Positions 45,552 to 54,153 of a DNA stretch of 64,000 nt are shown here, piece by piece. The notes below the pieces were generated by a model. It searched no databases. It was not told the origin of the DNA and saw only the letters and a list, made by a program, of their open reading frames with translations. The stretch spans positions 1 to 64,000 of the forward strand of contig DAHUXR010000009.1 in assembly GCA_027307045.1 (NCBI GenBank). Reading direction: 5' to 3'. The position numbers and the translations under genes were made by a program. The stretch comes from Acidobacteriaceae bacterium. GTDB lineage: Bacteria > Acidobacteriota > Terriglobia > Terriglobales > Acidobacteriaceae. Numbering within the stretch: position 1 is the stretch's first letter; each line of letters begins with the position of its first letter.

Positions 45552-45998
45552 ATGCCCAAGAAATTCAAAGGAACACCCGCGCAGGAACGCGCGCTCAGCG
45601 CTTATGTAAAGCTGGAGCGCGCGGCCGGAGCTGCGTTCGCGTATGCGCGCGTTGGGCTGGAAGAAGAAGGGCTCACGCTCAGCCAGTTTGCCGTCCTAGA
45701 GGCGCTGTATCACGTGGGACCACAGTGCCTGGGCGACCTGGCGCGGCGCATCCTTACCAGCAGCGGAAACCTTACGCTGGTGATCGACAACTTGCAAAAA
45801 CGCGGCCTGGTCAAAAGGGAGCAGCAGGGCAAAGACAAGCGCTTTGTGCTGGCCTGCATCACGCCCGCCGGAGAAAAACTAATTGCCAAGATTTTTCCCG
45901 AGCACGCGCGCCGGATCACTGAGATTATGGGCCGGCTGAGGTCCGACGAGCAGGAACAGTTGGGGCAGCTCTGCCGGAAACTTGGCAAAGGCGAGTGA
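45552..45998 (+). CDS. MarR-family transcriptional regulator
   Basis: The 148-residue product has a winged helix with TLSQFAVLEALYHVGPQCLG, recognition segment ARRILTSSGNLTLVIDNLQK and wing RGLVKREQQGKDKRFVLACI. Dimerisation helices flank it. The ligand and targets are unknown. Spacers on both sides are filled by inverted repeats, so it is likely monocistronic. Confidence 0.9.
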   Translation: MPKKFKGTPAQERALSAYVKLERAAGAAFAYARVGLEEEGLTLSQFAVLEALYHVGPQCLGDLARRILTSSGNLTLVIDNLQKRGLVKREQQGKDKRFVLACITPAGEKLIAKIFPEHARRITEIMGRLRSDEQEQLGQLCRKLGKGE

Positions 45999-46114
45999 AT
46001 TTGGTAATTGAGTAATCTGGTAATTCGGTAATTTTTTAATTTGGTAATTTAAAAACCGCCGGAGCCTGCAGACTGAATCAATTACCAGATTACTAAATTA
46101 CCCAATTACCAATT
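45999..46114. repeat. Long inverted repeat made of 'ggtaatt' units
   Basis: The left arm (45999-46036: ttggtaattgagtaatctgg, then taattcgg) is nearly the complement of the right arm (46080-46114: attaccagattactaaatta, then cccaattaccaatt). The centre is a 43-base spacer. The units resemble 'gggtaattggg' at about 12728. Confidence 0.75.
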
Positions 46115-46137
46115 CCGTCTGCTATCTTGGTTCGCTC

Positions 46138-48261
46138 ATGCGTCCACGCGTCATTCTCTATGTTTCCGCCATTTTTTTAAGCAGCAGTCTTCTCTTTCTG
46201 GTGGAGCCCATGGCAGGCAAGCGCCTGCTGCCACTGCTGGGAGGCTCCTCAGCGGTATGGATTACCTGCCTCGTCTTTTTCCAGACAACGCTGCTGCTGG
46301 GCTATCTTTGCGCTCACGCCATCGCCACGCGCTTGTCACGGCGGGCACAACTTGCGGCGTATGGATTTTTACTGGCGCTCAGTCTGGTGCAGGTGTTTGC
46401 CAACCTCAATCCGCACCCACATGCTTCTACCGTTCGTCCGGTCTTTAGCGTGCTGTGGGTCTTGACCATGCTGATTGGGTTGCCGTTTCTTGCGTTGTCG
46501 GCAACGAACCCGCTATTGCAGTCCTGGTACGCTCATGGCCGGCCAGACCATGCGGCTTCCGCGCCGCCTTACAGGTTGTTTGCGCTTTCCAACTTTGGAT
46601 CATTGCTGGCGCTCCTGGCTTATCCTGTGCTGGTCGAGCCGAACTTCAGCCTGCGAACGCAGACGCTCGCGTGGTCGCTGGGATTTCTGGCGTTCGTGGC
46701 CGTCTGCGGAGTCATCATCGCCAGCAGACGAAGAGTTCCCGAACCTCGAGAGCCAGAGATACATCTATCGCCGGCCGTGACCGTGTCCGCATCCGCTGCG
46801 CCCCAGGCAGGCGCCGCAGTAGCGCCATCACTGCTGCATGATGTAGTTCCCAGTCCAGGTGAAAGGACGTTGTGGCTGCTCATGGCGGCCTGCGGATCGT
46901 TGCTGCTTTCAGCGGTAACCAGCCACCTGAGCCAGAACATTGCCGCTATTCCGCTGCTGTGGATTCTTCCGCTCACGATTTACCTGCTCACGTTTGTGCT
47001 GGCGTTCAGTGGCAGAAGAATGTACTTCCGCGAACTGATGATGGGCCTGTTGCCCTCGGCGCTGGGCGGCGTGGGTTACCTGATCGTGGATACGACGATG
47101 GACGTTCCCATCATGATCTCCATTCCGCTCTTCTGCCTGACTTTATTCATTGGAGCGTTTTTCTGCCACGGAGAGCTCTACCTTCGGCGTCCTTCAGCGC
47201 GTTATCTTACGCAGTACTATCTGCTCATTGCGGCGGGCGGTGCGCTGGGATCAATGTTTGTAGGCGTGCTGGCGCCGGTGGTCTTTAATGGAAGTTACGA
47301 GATGGCATGGAGCCTGGTGTATACGGCTGCTCTGGCGGCGGCCCTGATGTGGCGGCAGCACTGGGCCTGGCGGATCTTCTGGCCCGCAGCCGCGGCGGCG
47401 CTGCTGGTTGTGGTTGTGCTTCAGGAGCGCGCCGACAGAGAGAACGCAATCGTTCAAGTTCGGAGTTTCTACGGGACGCTGCGCGTGACTGAAGAGCCGA
47501 CGGAAGATGCGGGAACGTATCGTACGCTCATTCACGGGACGATCCAGCATGGGACGCAGTTTATGGCCAGTGAAGAGTTGCGGCGGCTGCCAACTACTTA
47601 TTACTCGCGCGATTCGGGAGTCGGCCTGGCGCTGGACAACTGCTGCAAAGGCCGGGCGCGCCGGGTGGCTGACATCGGCCTGGGAACCGGTACCTTGGCG
47701 GCTTATGGAGAGCCGGGAGACGTCTTCCGGTTTTATGAAATTGACCCTCGCGTTGAGGTGATTGCGAAAAATGTGTTTACCTACCTGCGGGAGTCGCGGG
47801 CCAGGATTGAGATTGCGCATGGCGATGCCCGGCTTTCCATGGAAGCGGAGCCGCCGGAGAATTACGACGTGATCGCCGTAGATGCATTTTCCGGCGATGC
47901 AATTCCGGTGCATCTCCTCACGGCGGAGGCGCTCAAACTTTACCAGCGCCATCTTGCGCCGGGCGGGATCATTGCCTTTCACATTTCCAATACTTATCTA
48001 AGGCTTGGCCCGGTAGTGCAGGAGCAGGCGGACCACGCCGGCCTGCATGCAGTCTTGATAACAACCGAGGATGACGATGACACCGGCGCCTACAGTTCAG
48101 ACTGGGTGCTGGTGACGGCGAACGAGAAATTCCTGGCGTTGCCCGAGATCGCCAATGCGAGCGCACAGATTGAGCCGCAACCGGGACTGCGGCTGTGGAC
48201 CGACGACTACAGCAGCCTGCTGCCGATCCTGAACCTGCGCGCTGCCCCCAAGAAAGACTGA
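46138..48261 (+). CDS. Membrane-fused spermidine-synthase-like protein
   Basis: The 707-residue product has an N-terminal membrane half of about ten to twelve hydrophobic segments up to residue ~430. The C-terminal half is a class I SAM-dependent fold of the spermidine synthase type: VADIGLGTGTLAAYG, FYEIDPRVEVIAKNVF, AHGDARLSMEAE and YDVIAVDAFSGDAIPVHLLT. Such fusions are frequent in environmental bacteria. Polyamine synthesis is inferred from the fold and not proven; transport or methyl transfer are alternatives. Confidence 0.83.
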   Translation: MRPRVILYVSAIFLSSSLLFLVEPMAGKRLLPLLGGSSAVWITCLVFFQTTLLLGYLCAHAIATRLSRRAQLAAYGFLLALSLVQVFANLNPHPHASTVRPVFSVLWVLTMLIGLPFLALSATNPLLQSWYAHGRPDHAASAPPYRLFALSNFGSLLALLAYPVLVEPNFSLRTQTLAWSLGFLAFVAVCGVIIASRRRVPEPREPEIHLSPAVTVSASAAPQAGAAVAPSLLHDVVPSPGERTLWLLMAACGSLLLSAVTSHLSQNIAAIPLLWILPLTIYLLTFVLAFSGRRMYFRELMMGLLPSALGGVGYLIVDTTMDVPIMISIPLFCLTLFIGAFFCHGELYLRRPSARYLTQYYLLIAAGGALGSMFVGVLAPVVFNGSYEMAWSLVYTAALAAALMWRQHWAWRIFWPAAAAALLVVVVLQERADRENAIVQVRSFYGTLRVTEEPTEDAGTYRTLIHGTIQHGTQFMASEELRRLPTTYYSRDSGVGLALDNCCKGRARRVADIGLGTGTLAAYGEPGDVFRFYEIDPRVEVIAKNVFTYLRESRARIEIAHGDARLSMEAEPPENYDVIAVDAFSGDAIPVHLLTAEALKLYQRHLAPGGIIAFHISNTYLRLGPVVQEQADHAGLHAVLITTEDDDDTGAYSSDWVLVTANEKFLALPEIANASAQIEPQPGLRLWTDDYSSLLPILNLRAAPKKD

Positions 48262-48373
48262 TTCCATTCGCTTTATGCGCTCGCCTGCCTTCCTGAAACT
48301 ATTTTGATATCAAAGCATCTAACGTCAGGAAACAAAAAGGGCCGCAAAAAACACCGCATTGAGGAGAAAAGAC

Positions 48374-48763
48374 ATGAACTCGAAATGGCAGCTGTTCCTT
48401 GGCCGAGTGTTGTTGAGCGCGATTTTTATTCTGAGCGGACTGGGCAAGCTGCCGCATTTTCAGGCTGTTGCGGGCATAATGGCCGCCAAGGGCATACCGC
48501 TGGCGACTGTGGCGCTGGTGATCACGCTGTTTATCGAAATCGGCGGTGGCCTGCTGGTGCTCACTGGTTACAAGGCACAGTACGCGGCGCTGGTGATCGC
48601 ACTGTGGCTGGTCCCGGTGACGCTGGTATTCCATCATTTCTGGGGAATTCCGGCGGACCAGCAGCAGGAACAGATGGTCAATTTCCTGAAGAACGTGGCC
48701 ATCATGGGCGGCTTGCTGATCCTGGCCTATGCCAGCCCGGAGAAGACAGAAGCGAAAACATAA
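48374..48763 (+). CDS. DoxX family membrane protein
   Basis: The 129-residue protein has four predicted membrane helices and a typical DoxX start (LGRVLLSAIFILSGLGKLPH). GAGGAG lies seven bases before the ATG at 48374. DoxX-like proteins are associated with thiol/redox functions in some bacteria, otherwise unknown. The pirin gene follows 22 bases downstream; DoxX-pirin pairs suggest a joint stress operon. Confidence 0.87.
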   Translation: MNSKWQLFLGRVLLSAIFILSGLGKLPHFQAVAGIMAAKGIPLATVALVITLFIEIGGGLLVLTGYKAQYAALVIALWLVPVTLVFHHFWGIPADQQQEQMVNFLKNVAIMGGLLILAYASPEKTEAKT

Positions 48764-48785
48764 ACGCAGCAATTGGGGGTGCAAA

Positions 48786-49493
48786 ATGATTCAAGTGAGA
48801 AGAGCCAAAGAACGGGGCCACGCCGACCATGGCTGGCTGAATACGTACCACACATTTTCATTCAGCGATTATTACGATCCCAAGCACATGGGGTTTCGCA
48901 GCCTGCGGGTGATCAATGAAGACTGGGTGCAGCCGGGATACGGTTTTCCCACGCATCCGCATCGAGACATGGAGATCATCACGGTGGTGCTGGAAGGGTC
49001 GCTGGAGCACAAGGACAGCATGGGGACAGGCTCAGTGATCCGTCCGGGAGAGGTGCAGAAGATGAGCGCCGGAACTGGCGTGCGCCACAGCGAATTCAAT
49101 CACTCGAAAGGAGAGCCGGTGCATCTCTACCAGATATGGATTCTGCCGGAAAAAGAAGGCATTAAGCCGAATTACGAGCAGAAGGCGATTCCTGCCGAAG
49201 ACAAGCAGGGCAAGCTGCGGCTGGTGGCTTCGCCCAGCGGAGGCAACGGCAGCAACGCAGTAAAGCTGTATCAGGACGCTGAACTGTATACCGTTGCGCT
49301 AGGTAAGTCGGAATCGGTAGAGCATGAGCTGCGTGACGGGCGTTATGCCTGGGTCCAGGTTGCGCGGGGCGCGGTAAACCTGAATGGCCAGGAACTGAAG
49401 GCGGGTGACGGAGCTGCTGTGTCGAAGGAGACGAAGCTGGAAATCAGCGGTACCGCGGATGGCAGCGAGGTTCTGTTGTTTGATTTGGCGTAA
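48786..49493 (+). CDS. Pirin family protein (YhhW/quercetinase-like)
   Basis: The 235-residue bicupin carries the complete metal site H57, H59, H101 and E103 in PTHPHRDMEIIT and GTGVRHSEFNH. Length and motifs match YhhW, which has quercetin 2,3-dioxygenase activity in vitro; the physiological role is unclear. The second cupin lacks ligands, as usual. It is co-oriented and closely spaced with DoxX. Confidence 0.92.
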   Translation: MIQVRRAKERGHADHGWLNTYHTFSFSDYYDPKHMGFRSLRVINEDWVQPGYGFPTHPHRDMEIITVVLEGSLEHKDSMGTGSVIRPGEVQKMSAGTGVRHSEFNHSKGEPVHLYQIWILPEKEGIKPNYEQKAIPAEDKQGKLRLVASPSGGNGSNAVKLYQDAELYTVALGKSESVEHELRDGRYAWVQVARGAVNLNGQELKAGDGAAVSKETKLEISGTADGSEVLLFDLA

Positions 49494-49539
49494 GGAAGCA
49501 ATCAGCAAGCAGCAATTGGCAATTGGCCAAACAATCGCC

Positions 49540-49650
49540 GCAGATTTACCTGATAAGCGTAGATAAAAAAAACCTTGGCCGCGAATTTCGCGAAATGAAC
49601 GAATCAGAAATGGTTCGGGTGCTTCGCCAGGATTCGCGGCTGATTTTTTG
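49540..49650. repeat. Dispersed intergenic inverted repeat ('gccgcgaat' family)
   Basis: Modules tcgccgcagatttacctgat, ggccgcgaatttcgcgaaat and, inverted, aggattcgcggctgattttt make an imperfect hairpin between pirin and padR. Confidence 0.65.
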
Positions 49651-49711
49651 CGGTATCGGTCCCCGCATGCTAACCACTCTTGGTTTTGTCCGTCTATCAA
49701 AACGTGATACC

Positions 49712-49741
49712 TTGACGATCTACAATCGAGTTGTTGATAAT
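49712..49741 (+). promoter_or_regulatory. padR promoter
   Basis: TTGACG (49712-49717), a 17-base spacer and TGATAA (49735-49740; GATAAT if the spacer is 18). The spacer contains ACAA-N6-TTGT, a possible half-site pair for PadR. The predicted start coincides with the ATG at 49748. Confidence 0.6.
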
Positions 49742-49747
49742 CATAGT

Positions 49748-50077
49748 ATGGGAAAACCAAGTGATCTGGTCCAGGGAACACTGGACCTATTAATCCTCAA
49801 GACGCTCTCGCTGGAGCCCAAGCACGGATGGGCCATAGCCAAACGAATCCAGCAGATTTCAAAGGAAGTGCTTCAGGTACAGCAGGGGTCTCTTTATCCG
49901 GCATTGCACCGGCTTGAGCAGCAGGGCTGGATTCGCGCCAAGTGGAATGAGAGCGAAACTGGAAGGCAGGCCAAGTTTTATTCGCTGACGGCCGCCGGTC
50001 GCGCCCAATTAGAAAAAGAAAAGGAAAGCTGGAAGCGTCTTTCCACAGCGATTGACGTGGTAATCGACAGCCTGTAA
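49748..50077 (+). CDS. PadR-family transcriptional regulator
   Basis: The 109-residue product has the PadR winged helix: LVQGTLDLLILKTLSLEPKH, IQQISKEVLQVQQGSLYPAL and the wing WIRAKWNESETGRQAKFYSL. The ATG has no Shine-Dalgarno and lies about seven bases after the -10, suggesting a leaderless mRNA. PadR regulators immediately upstream of ADOP permeases are a common acidobacterial arrangement, and the permease gene follows after 11 bases with its own GGAGG. Confidence 0.92.
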   Translation: MGKPSDLVQGTLDLLILKTLSLEPKHGWAIAKRIQQISKEVLQVQQGSLYPALHRLEQQGWIRAKWNESETGRQAKFYSLTAAGRAQLEKEKESWKRLSTAIDVVIDSL

Positions 50078-50088
50078 TTGGAGGACGT

Positions 50089-52749
50089 ATGCGCTGGGTG
50101 GAACGATTTCGGATGGCTATGTTGATGCTTTTTCGCCGCAAAACAGAGACGGAGCGGCTGAATCGGGAACTGGAGTTCCACCTTGAGCAGCAGATCGCGG
50201 AGAACCTGGGCCGCGGCATGGATCCCGCAGAGGCGCGTCTTGCAGCTTTGCGGCTTTTTGGAAATCCAACGCTGCTGCGCGAGGAAGCCCGTTCATCCTG
50301 GAGTTGGAACTGGCTGGAGGATTTGTGGCGCGACCTGCGTTATGGAATACGCACGCTGCTGCGCACGCCAGGATTCTCATTAACAGCCATACTGGTAATG
50401 GCGCTGGGCATTGGCGCCACCACTTCATTGTTTACGATCGTACGCTCGGTGTTGCTGAAGCCGTTACCGTTTCGCGAGCCGGACAAATTGGTGATGCTGT
50501 ACGAGCATTTCCGCCAGCAGTCACAATTCCCTTATAACGTGGTGGCTCCTTCTGATTTCCGCGACTGGCGCGCGCAAACGCATGGCTTTGAAGATATGGG
50601 CGCATGGCGCTGGTGGGCTGGCCACATAAGCACCATGCAAAACGAAATGCCGGAGGTAGTTACCGGAGCAGGTGGATCCTGGAATCTATTCTCGGTGCTG
50701 GGTGTACAGCCGGTTTTCGGCCGCACATTCACTCCCGATGAAGATCGTTTCGGCGCCAACGATGTGGTGATGCTCTCATGGAGCCTGTTCCAAAGCCGGT
50801 TCAGCGGCGATAAAAGTATTATCGGAAAGCAAGTACGGATTGATTCAAAGCCTTACACGGTTGTTGGAGTGCTGCCGGCATGGTTTACGTACCCTGATCC
50901 CGAGGTAAAGGTCTGGATCCCTTACACGCCAATCTTCATGCCGGAAGAGTTCCGGCCCGATCATCACCAGAGCCACGTGATTGCGCGCATGAAGGACAAG
51001 CAAAGCGCAATGGCAGCCCTGAAAGAAGTAAGCGCGTTGCAGTATCAGATACACATGCAAAATCTAGGAAAGCCGGTTGCGGAAGACGTTATATCGCGGC
51101 CGATGATTGAAGATGTTGTTCAGGATGCGAAGACGCCACTGATCGTGCTGATGTGCTCAGTGGGATGCATGCTGCTGATTGCGTGCCTAAACGTATCGAA
51201 CCTCCTGGTGGCGCGCAGCGCGGCACGCCGCAAGGAAGTGGCAATTCGAGGCGCGCTGGGCGGCAGCCGTTGGAAGCTGATTCAGGAGCAGATGACAGAG
51301 AGCTTCCTGATTGCCATTGCCGGCGGCGCGGTGGGCTGGGTGCTTTCGATTTCAGCCACGCGGTGGCTTGCGACGCATTGGCGCGACCTGCCACGCGCTG
51401 ACGCCATCCAGATCGACTCATCCGTTCTGGCGTTTTCCATTGCCATCGTACTCCTCACGGCCTTGCTGGCGGGGCTGGTGCCCGCAATTTCTTCTACCGG
51501 CAGGAGCCTGCTCGGAGCATTGCAGGACTCGGCGCGCTCCGTAGGCGGCAGTGTTTCCCGCGCGACGCTGCGAAAGGTGCTGCTCACGGCTGAAATCGCG
51601 CTGACGGTGATCCTTCTTATCTCCGCAGGTCTATTGTTCAGAAGCTTTATGAATCTGCGCACGTCCGATCTGGGTTGTGTGACAGACAATGTGCTGACAG
51701 TCCGATTTGGCCTGCCGCAGAAGAAGTACGACACTCCGGAGAAGGTCCTGGCGTTCCATGAGGCGCTGCTTGGGCGCGTTCGAAGCTTGCCGGGAGTGAA
51801 GGCCGCGGGACTGATTTCCACGGCACCCGGCGCGGGCTACGAAGGGGATAACGTATTTACCATTCCTGAGCACCCGGCTCAGGGGCCCAGCCTGGAGTTG
51901 GATGCGCTATTCCGCAAGGCGGACCCCGGCTATTTCAGCACGCTGGAAATTCCCTTGTTGAGCGGCCGCGTTTTTAACGAGCAAGACAAGCTGGGACGCA
52001 CGCGCCATGTAATTATCAGTAAGAAATTCGCAGACCAGTTTTTCCACGGGGAAGATCCTGTGGGAAAACACGTGAAGATCGCATTTTCCGGGAATACGCC
52101 AGAGATTTACGAAATTATCGGCGTTGTAGGCGACACGATTCATGAAGTGGGCCAACCAATCAAGGCGACCATCTATCGTTCCATCCTGAATGGCGATCCC
52201 ATGCTGGACAGCGTGGCAACGATTGTGGTGCGTGCGGTGGTCGAACCTTTAAGTTTGGCAATGCCAGTCCAGAGACAGATTTCAGCTCTCGATCCTGAGA
52301 TGCCGTCTTATAAAGTTCGGACGATGCAGCAGATCGTCGGTGAGGCTACCGCGAGCCAGAGCTTCAGTGCTTCTCTGGTGCTGGCCTTTGCGCTGCTCTC
52401 GCTGATGCTGGCTGCCGTTGGCCTTTACGGAGTGCTCTCATATCTGGTGACCCAGCGCGTCTCCGAAATTGGCATTCGCATGGCATTAGGGGCGCAGCGC
52501 GGCGAAGTGTTGCGGCTTGTTCTGGTCGATGGAATGAGGCCAGTTGTGATTGGCCTTGTCATTGGATTGATTGGCGGCGCGGGAGCCGGCATGCTGATCA
52601 AGTCGATCCTATATGGAACGCGTCCTTTAGATCCGCTGGTCTTCGCTTCCATGGTCGGCAGCCTCGTGTTGACCGCGGCGATTGCCAGCGCCATTCCAGC
52701 GTTGCGAGCATGCAGGATTGAACCAACGCAGGCGCTGAGGACCGAATAA
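50089..52749 (+). CDS. ADOP-type large ABC permease (MacB/FtsX-like)
   Basis: The 886-residue product has an N-terminal prefix domain (RLNRELEFHLEQQIAENLGR; EARLAALRLFGN). Two MacB-periplasmic-core plus FtsX permease units follow (GFSLTAILVMALGIGATTSL ... RSAARRKEVAIRGALGGSRW; VTQRVSEIGIRMALGAQRGE). This duplicated layout without an adjacent ATPase is the acidobacterial duplicated orphan permease (ADOP) family. Transport or mechanotransmission with an unlinked ATPase is assumed. It is cotranscribed with padR. Confidence 0.93.
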   Translation: MRWVERFRMAMLMLFRRKTETERLNRELEFHLEQQIAENLGRGMDPAEARLAALRLFGNPTLLREEARSSWSWNWLEDLWRDLRYGIRTLLRTPGFSLTAILVMALGIGATTSLFTIVRSVLLKPLPFREPDKLVMLYEHFRQQSQFPYNVVAPSDFRDWRAQTHGFEDMGAWRWWAGHISTMQNEMPEVVTGAGGSWNLFSVLGVQPVFGRTFTPDEDRFGANDVVMLSWSLFQSRFSGDKSIIGKQVRIDSKPYTVVGVLPAWFTYPDPEVKVWIPYTPIFMPEEFRPDHHQSHVIARMKDKQSAMAALKEVSALQYQIHMQNLGKPVAEDVISRPMIEDVVQDAKTPLIVLMCSVGCMLLIACLNVSNLLVARSAARRKEVAIRGALGGSRWKLIQEQMTESFLIAIAGGAVGWVLSISATRWLATHWRDLPRADAIQIDSSVLAFSIAIVLLTALLAGLVPAISSTGRSLLGALQDSARSVGGSVSRATLRKVLLTAEIALTVILLISAGLLFRSFMNLRTSDLGCVTDNVLTVRFGLPQKKYDTPEKVLAFHEALLGRVRSLPGVKAAGLISTAPGAGYEGDNVFTIPEHPAQGPSLELDALFRKADPGYFSTLEIPLLSGRVFNEQDKLGRTRHVIISKKFADQFFHGEDPVGKHVKIAFSGNTPEIYEIIGVVGDTIHEVGQPIKATIYRSILNGDPMLDSVATIVVRAVVEPLSLAMPVQRQISALDPEMPSYKVRTMQQIVGEATASQSFSASLVLAFALLSLMLAAVGLYGVLSYLVTQRVSEIGIRMALGAQRGEVLRLVLVDGMRPVVIGLVIGLIGGAGAGMLIKSILYGTRPLDPLVFASMVGSLVLTAAIASAIPALRACRIEPTQALRTE

Positions 52750-52801
52750 GGGTGGTCGGCACACTCAGCAGCAAGAGTCACTCGGGTGAGAGATTAAAAA
52801 G

Positions 52802-53245
52802 TCATTCTCCGATTGCGGCGCGACGAAACGCTTCGTTCTCGTCACTAAACTCGGTGACAATCTGTGGACAGCGCTGGCATGCCGCGCGGCCTTCCTGACG
52901 GTACCAGCGGCATTCCGCCCGAATAAGACAGGCTGGTAGAACATCCGTTACCACCGGTAGAAGCTGCACAATTCGTGCAGCGAGGCGGCAGTTTACGCCG
53001 TCAAAGTGGGTGCAGGCGTTTTCCTCACACCGCGCCGCAATCCGCAGCACGCGTGACGGGCCGACGGGCTCAGTGAGGGCTACCAAGTCATCAGTGAGCG
53101 GAACATGTTCTGTGAGATAAGAGGTGTCACCGTCGCGGACGACTCCCAATACACGCGGCTCACGCATATGCGGCTGTGCACTGGGACAAAAGGCGCCGGC
53201 AGACGAAGCCGAGGCAATCTGATACAAAACGGGCTTTTCTACCAT
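52802..53245 (-). CDS. Cys-rich protein, possible metal or Fe-S binding
   Basis: The 147-residue product is soluble. Its C-terminal half has a regular set of cysteines: C73-x4-C78-x7-C86 (with H80) and C106-x5-C112-x10-C123-x2-C126, in ENACTHFDGVNCRLAARIVQ and CLIRAECRWYRQEGRAAC. The N-terminal half is beta-like (RVLGVVRDGDTSYLTEHVPL). I do not recognise a named family. AAGGAG seven bases before the ATG supports the start. It lies 74 bases downstream of a Gly-rich peptide gene on the same strand, hence an operon partner. Confidence 0.65.
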   Translation of the reverse strand: MVEKPVLYQIASASSAGAFCPSAQPHMREPRVLGVVRDGDTSYLTEHVPLTDDLVALTEPVGPSRVLRIAARCEENACTHFDGVNCRLAARIVQLLPVVTDVLPACLIRAECRWYRQEGRAACQRCPQIVTEFSDENEAFRRAAIGE

Positions 53246-53282
53246 CGGCAGACTCCTTGCATGGGCGCCAAGATTGAAAATT

Positions 53283-53304
53283 CACGGCGGCCGGGACCGC
53301 CGTG
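53283..53304 (-). terminator. GC-rich hairpin between the Gly-rich peptide gene and the Cys-rich gene
   Basis: cacggcgg (53283-53290) pairs perfectly with ccgccgtg (53297-53304) around a 6-base loop. On the minus strand only a weak AATTTTC tail follows. It would act as a partial terminator or mRNA-stabilising stem, favouring the first gene of the operon. Confidence 0.5.
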
Positions 53305-53319
53305 GGTTTCCGTCAACGG

Positions 53320-53610
53320 CTATCCCAGCATCTGCGGTGTGGGCCTAAAGCCCAGGATTCTACCGGGTTTGGTCAGCGCTCCGGTCTGAACGCCACCGCC
53401 GCCGGCTGCTGCTGGACCGACAAATGGCTGTGCGCCTGGAGCTACTTTCTGCGTTATCTCTTTTGCTATGGTTTCCGCTTGCTTTTCACCAATTCCTTCC
53501 GGAGCGATGAAGCCCATGATCAGTTCCTCATTCGGGAGACGATTGTGGGCGGCTTTTACAGCTTCCTGGATCGCGCCGGGCAGATGGTTGAAGTTGATCT
53601 TTCCTGCCAT
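53320..53610 (-). CDS. Small Gly-rich-tailed peptide, RiPP-precursor-like
   Basis: The 96-residue product starts at an ATG six bases after a perfect AAGGAGG. An N-terminal helical part (LPGAIQEAVKAAHNRL ... EKQAETIAKEITQKV) resembles a leader. It is followed by a Gly/Ala/Pro-rich tail (GPAAAGGGGVQTGALTKPGR, then ILGFRPTPQMLG). It has no Cys, no signal peptide and no membrane segment. A leader plus Gly-rich core and a metal-binding neighbour recall ribosomally made, modified peptides, but no radical SAM, cyclase or transporter gene is in the window, so this stays a hypothesis. A small structural protein is equally possible. Confidence 0.6.
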   Translation of the reverse strand: MAGKINFNHLPGAIQEAVKAAHNRLPNEELIMGFIAPEGIGEKQAETIAKEITQKVAPGAQPFVGPAAAGGGGVQTGALTKPGRILGFRPTPQMLG

Positions 53611-54028
53611 TTCTGGCCTCCTTGCTTTCATCTGTCTAGTGGGCGATCAAGGCTGATCGTTACAAACAGCTGCGAAGTAAATTCGCAGGCATCTCAGGTC
53701 GAATCGAGGCTTGGCAAGAGGGGCAAATGCCACTGGTGGGCATCTGGCGGGTAAATCGTAATCCTAATGTTTTAAGTTCACTGGGGAAATTCAGCAATTC
53801 CTCTGATTTCCACCCCACAAGTTCATGTTACTTTCGGGGTAATCCCCGAGCGCAGCACTGCTCCCTTAGTAACATTTGAGGTGAAATCGCGAACCGTGTG
53901 CATTAATACCACAATAACTTGTGGTGCTATGCCGTTTGTGTCGCAGGATTTAGATGTCTGGCCGGATAAAATCTGGTACTAGCCCCAAAGATACCCCCCA
54001 AACACCGGAAGAAACCGGAAGTTACCTA
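53611..54028. other. Intergenic region rich in small hairpins
   Basis: No gene is seen. Stem-loops visible are CGATCA-aggc-TGATCG (53644-53659) and ctgcgaa/ttcgcag (53670-53688). A two-part structure has outer stem tgttact/agtaaca (53826-53832 and 53868-53874) enclosing cgggg-taat-ccccg. A further stem is accacaa/ttgtggt (about 53918). The density of structures could mean a small RNA, but no promoter-terminator pair for one is evident. Confidence 0.4.
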
Positions 54029-54057
54029 TTGACCTAGCGTTTTAAGCCGGATATAAC
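54029..54057 (+). promoter_or_regulatory. Sigma-70 promoter of the HTH-pil operon
   Basis: TTGACC (54029-54034), a 17-base spacer and TATAAC (54052-54057) predict a start near 54064, about 90 bases upstream of the HTH gene. No better promoter is seen before pilM, so it probably drives the pilus cluster too. Confidence 0.68.
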
Positions 54058-54153
54058 TCGCATCGACCTGAAGTTTTCCCCCCCGAGAAGACCAAGGATT
54101 TCTCCACAGGCCTCAACGAAGGCCATCAACTCACTGTGGAAAGGCTACACATT

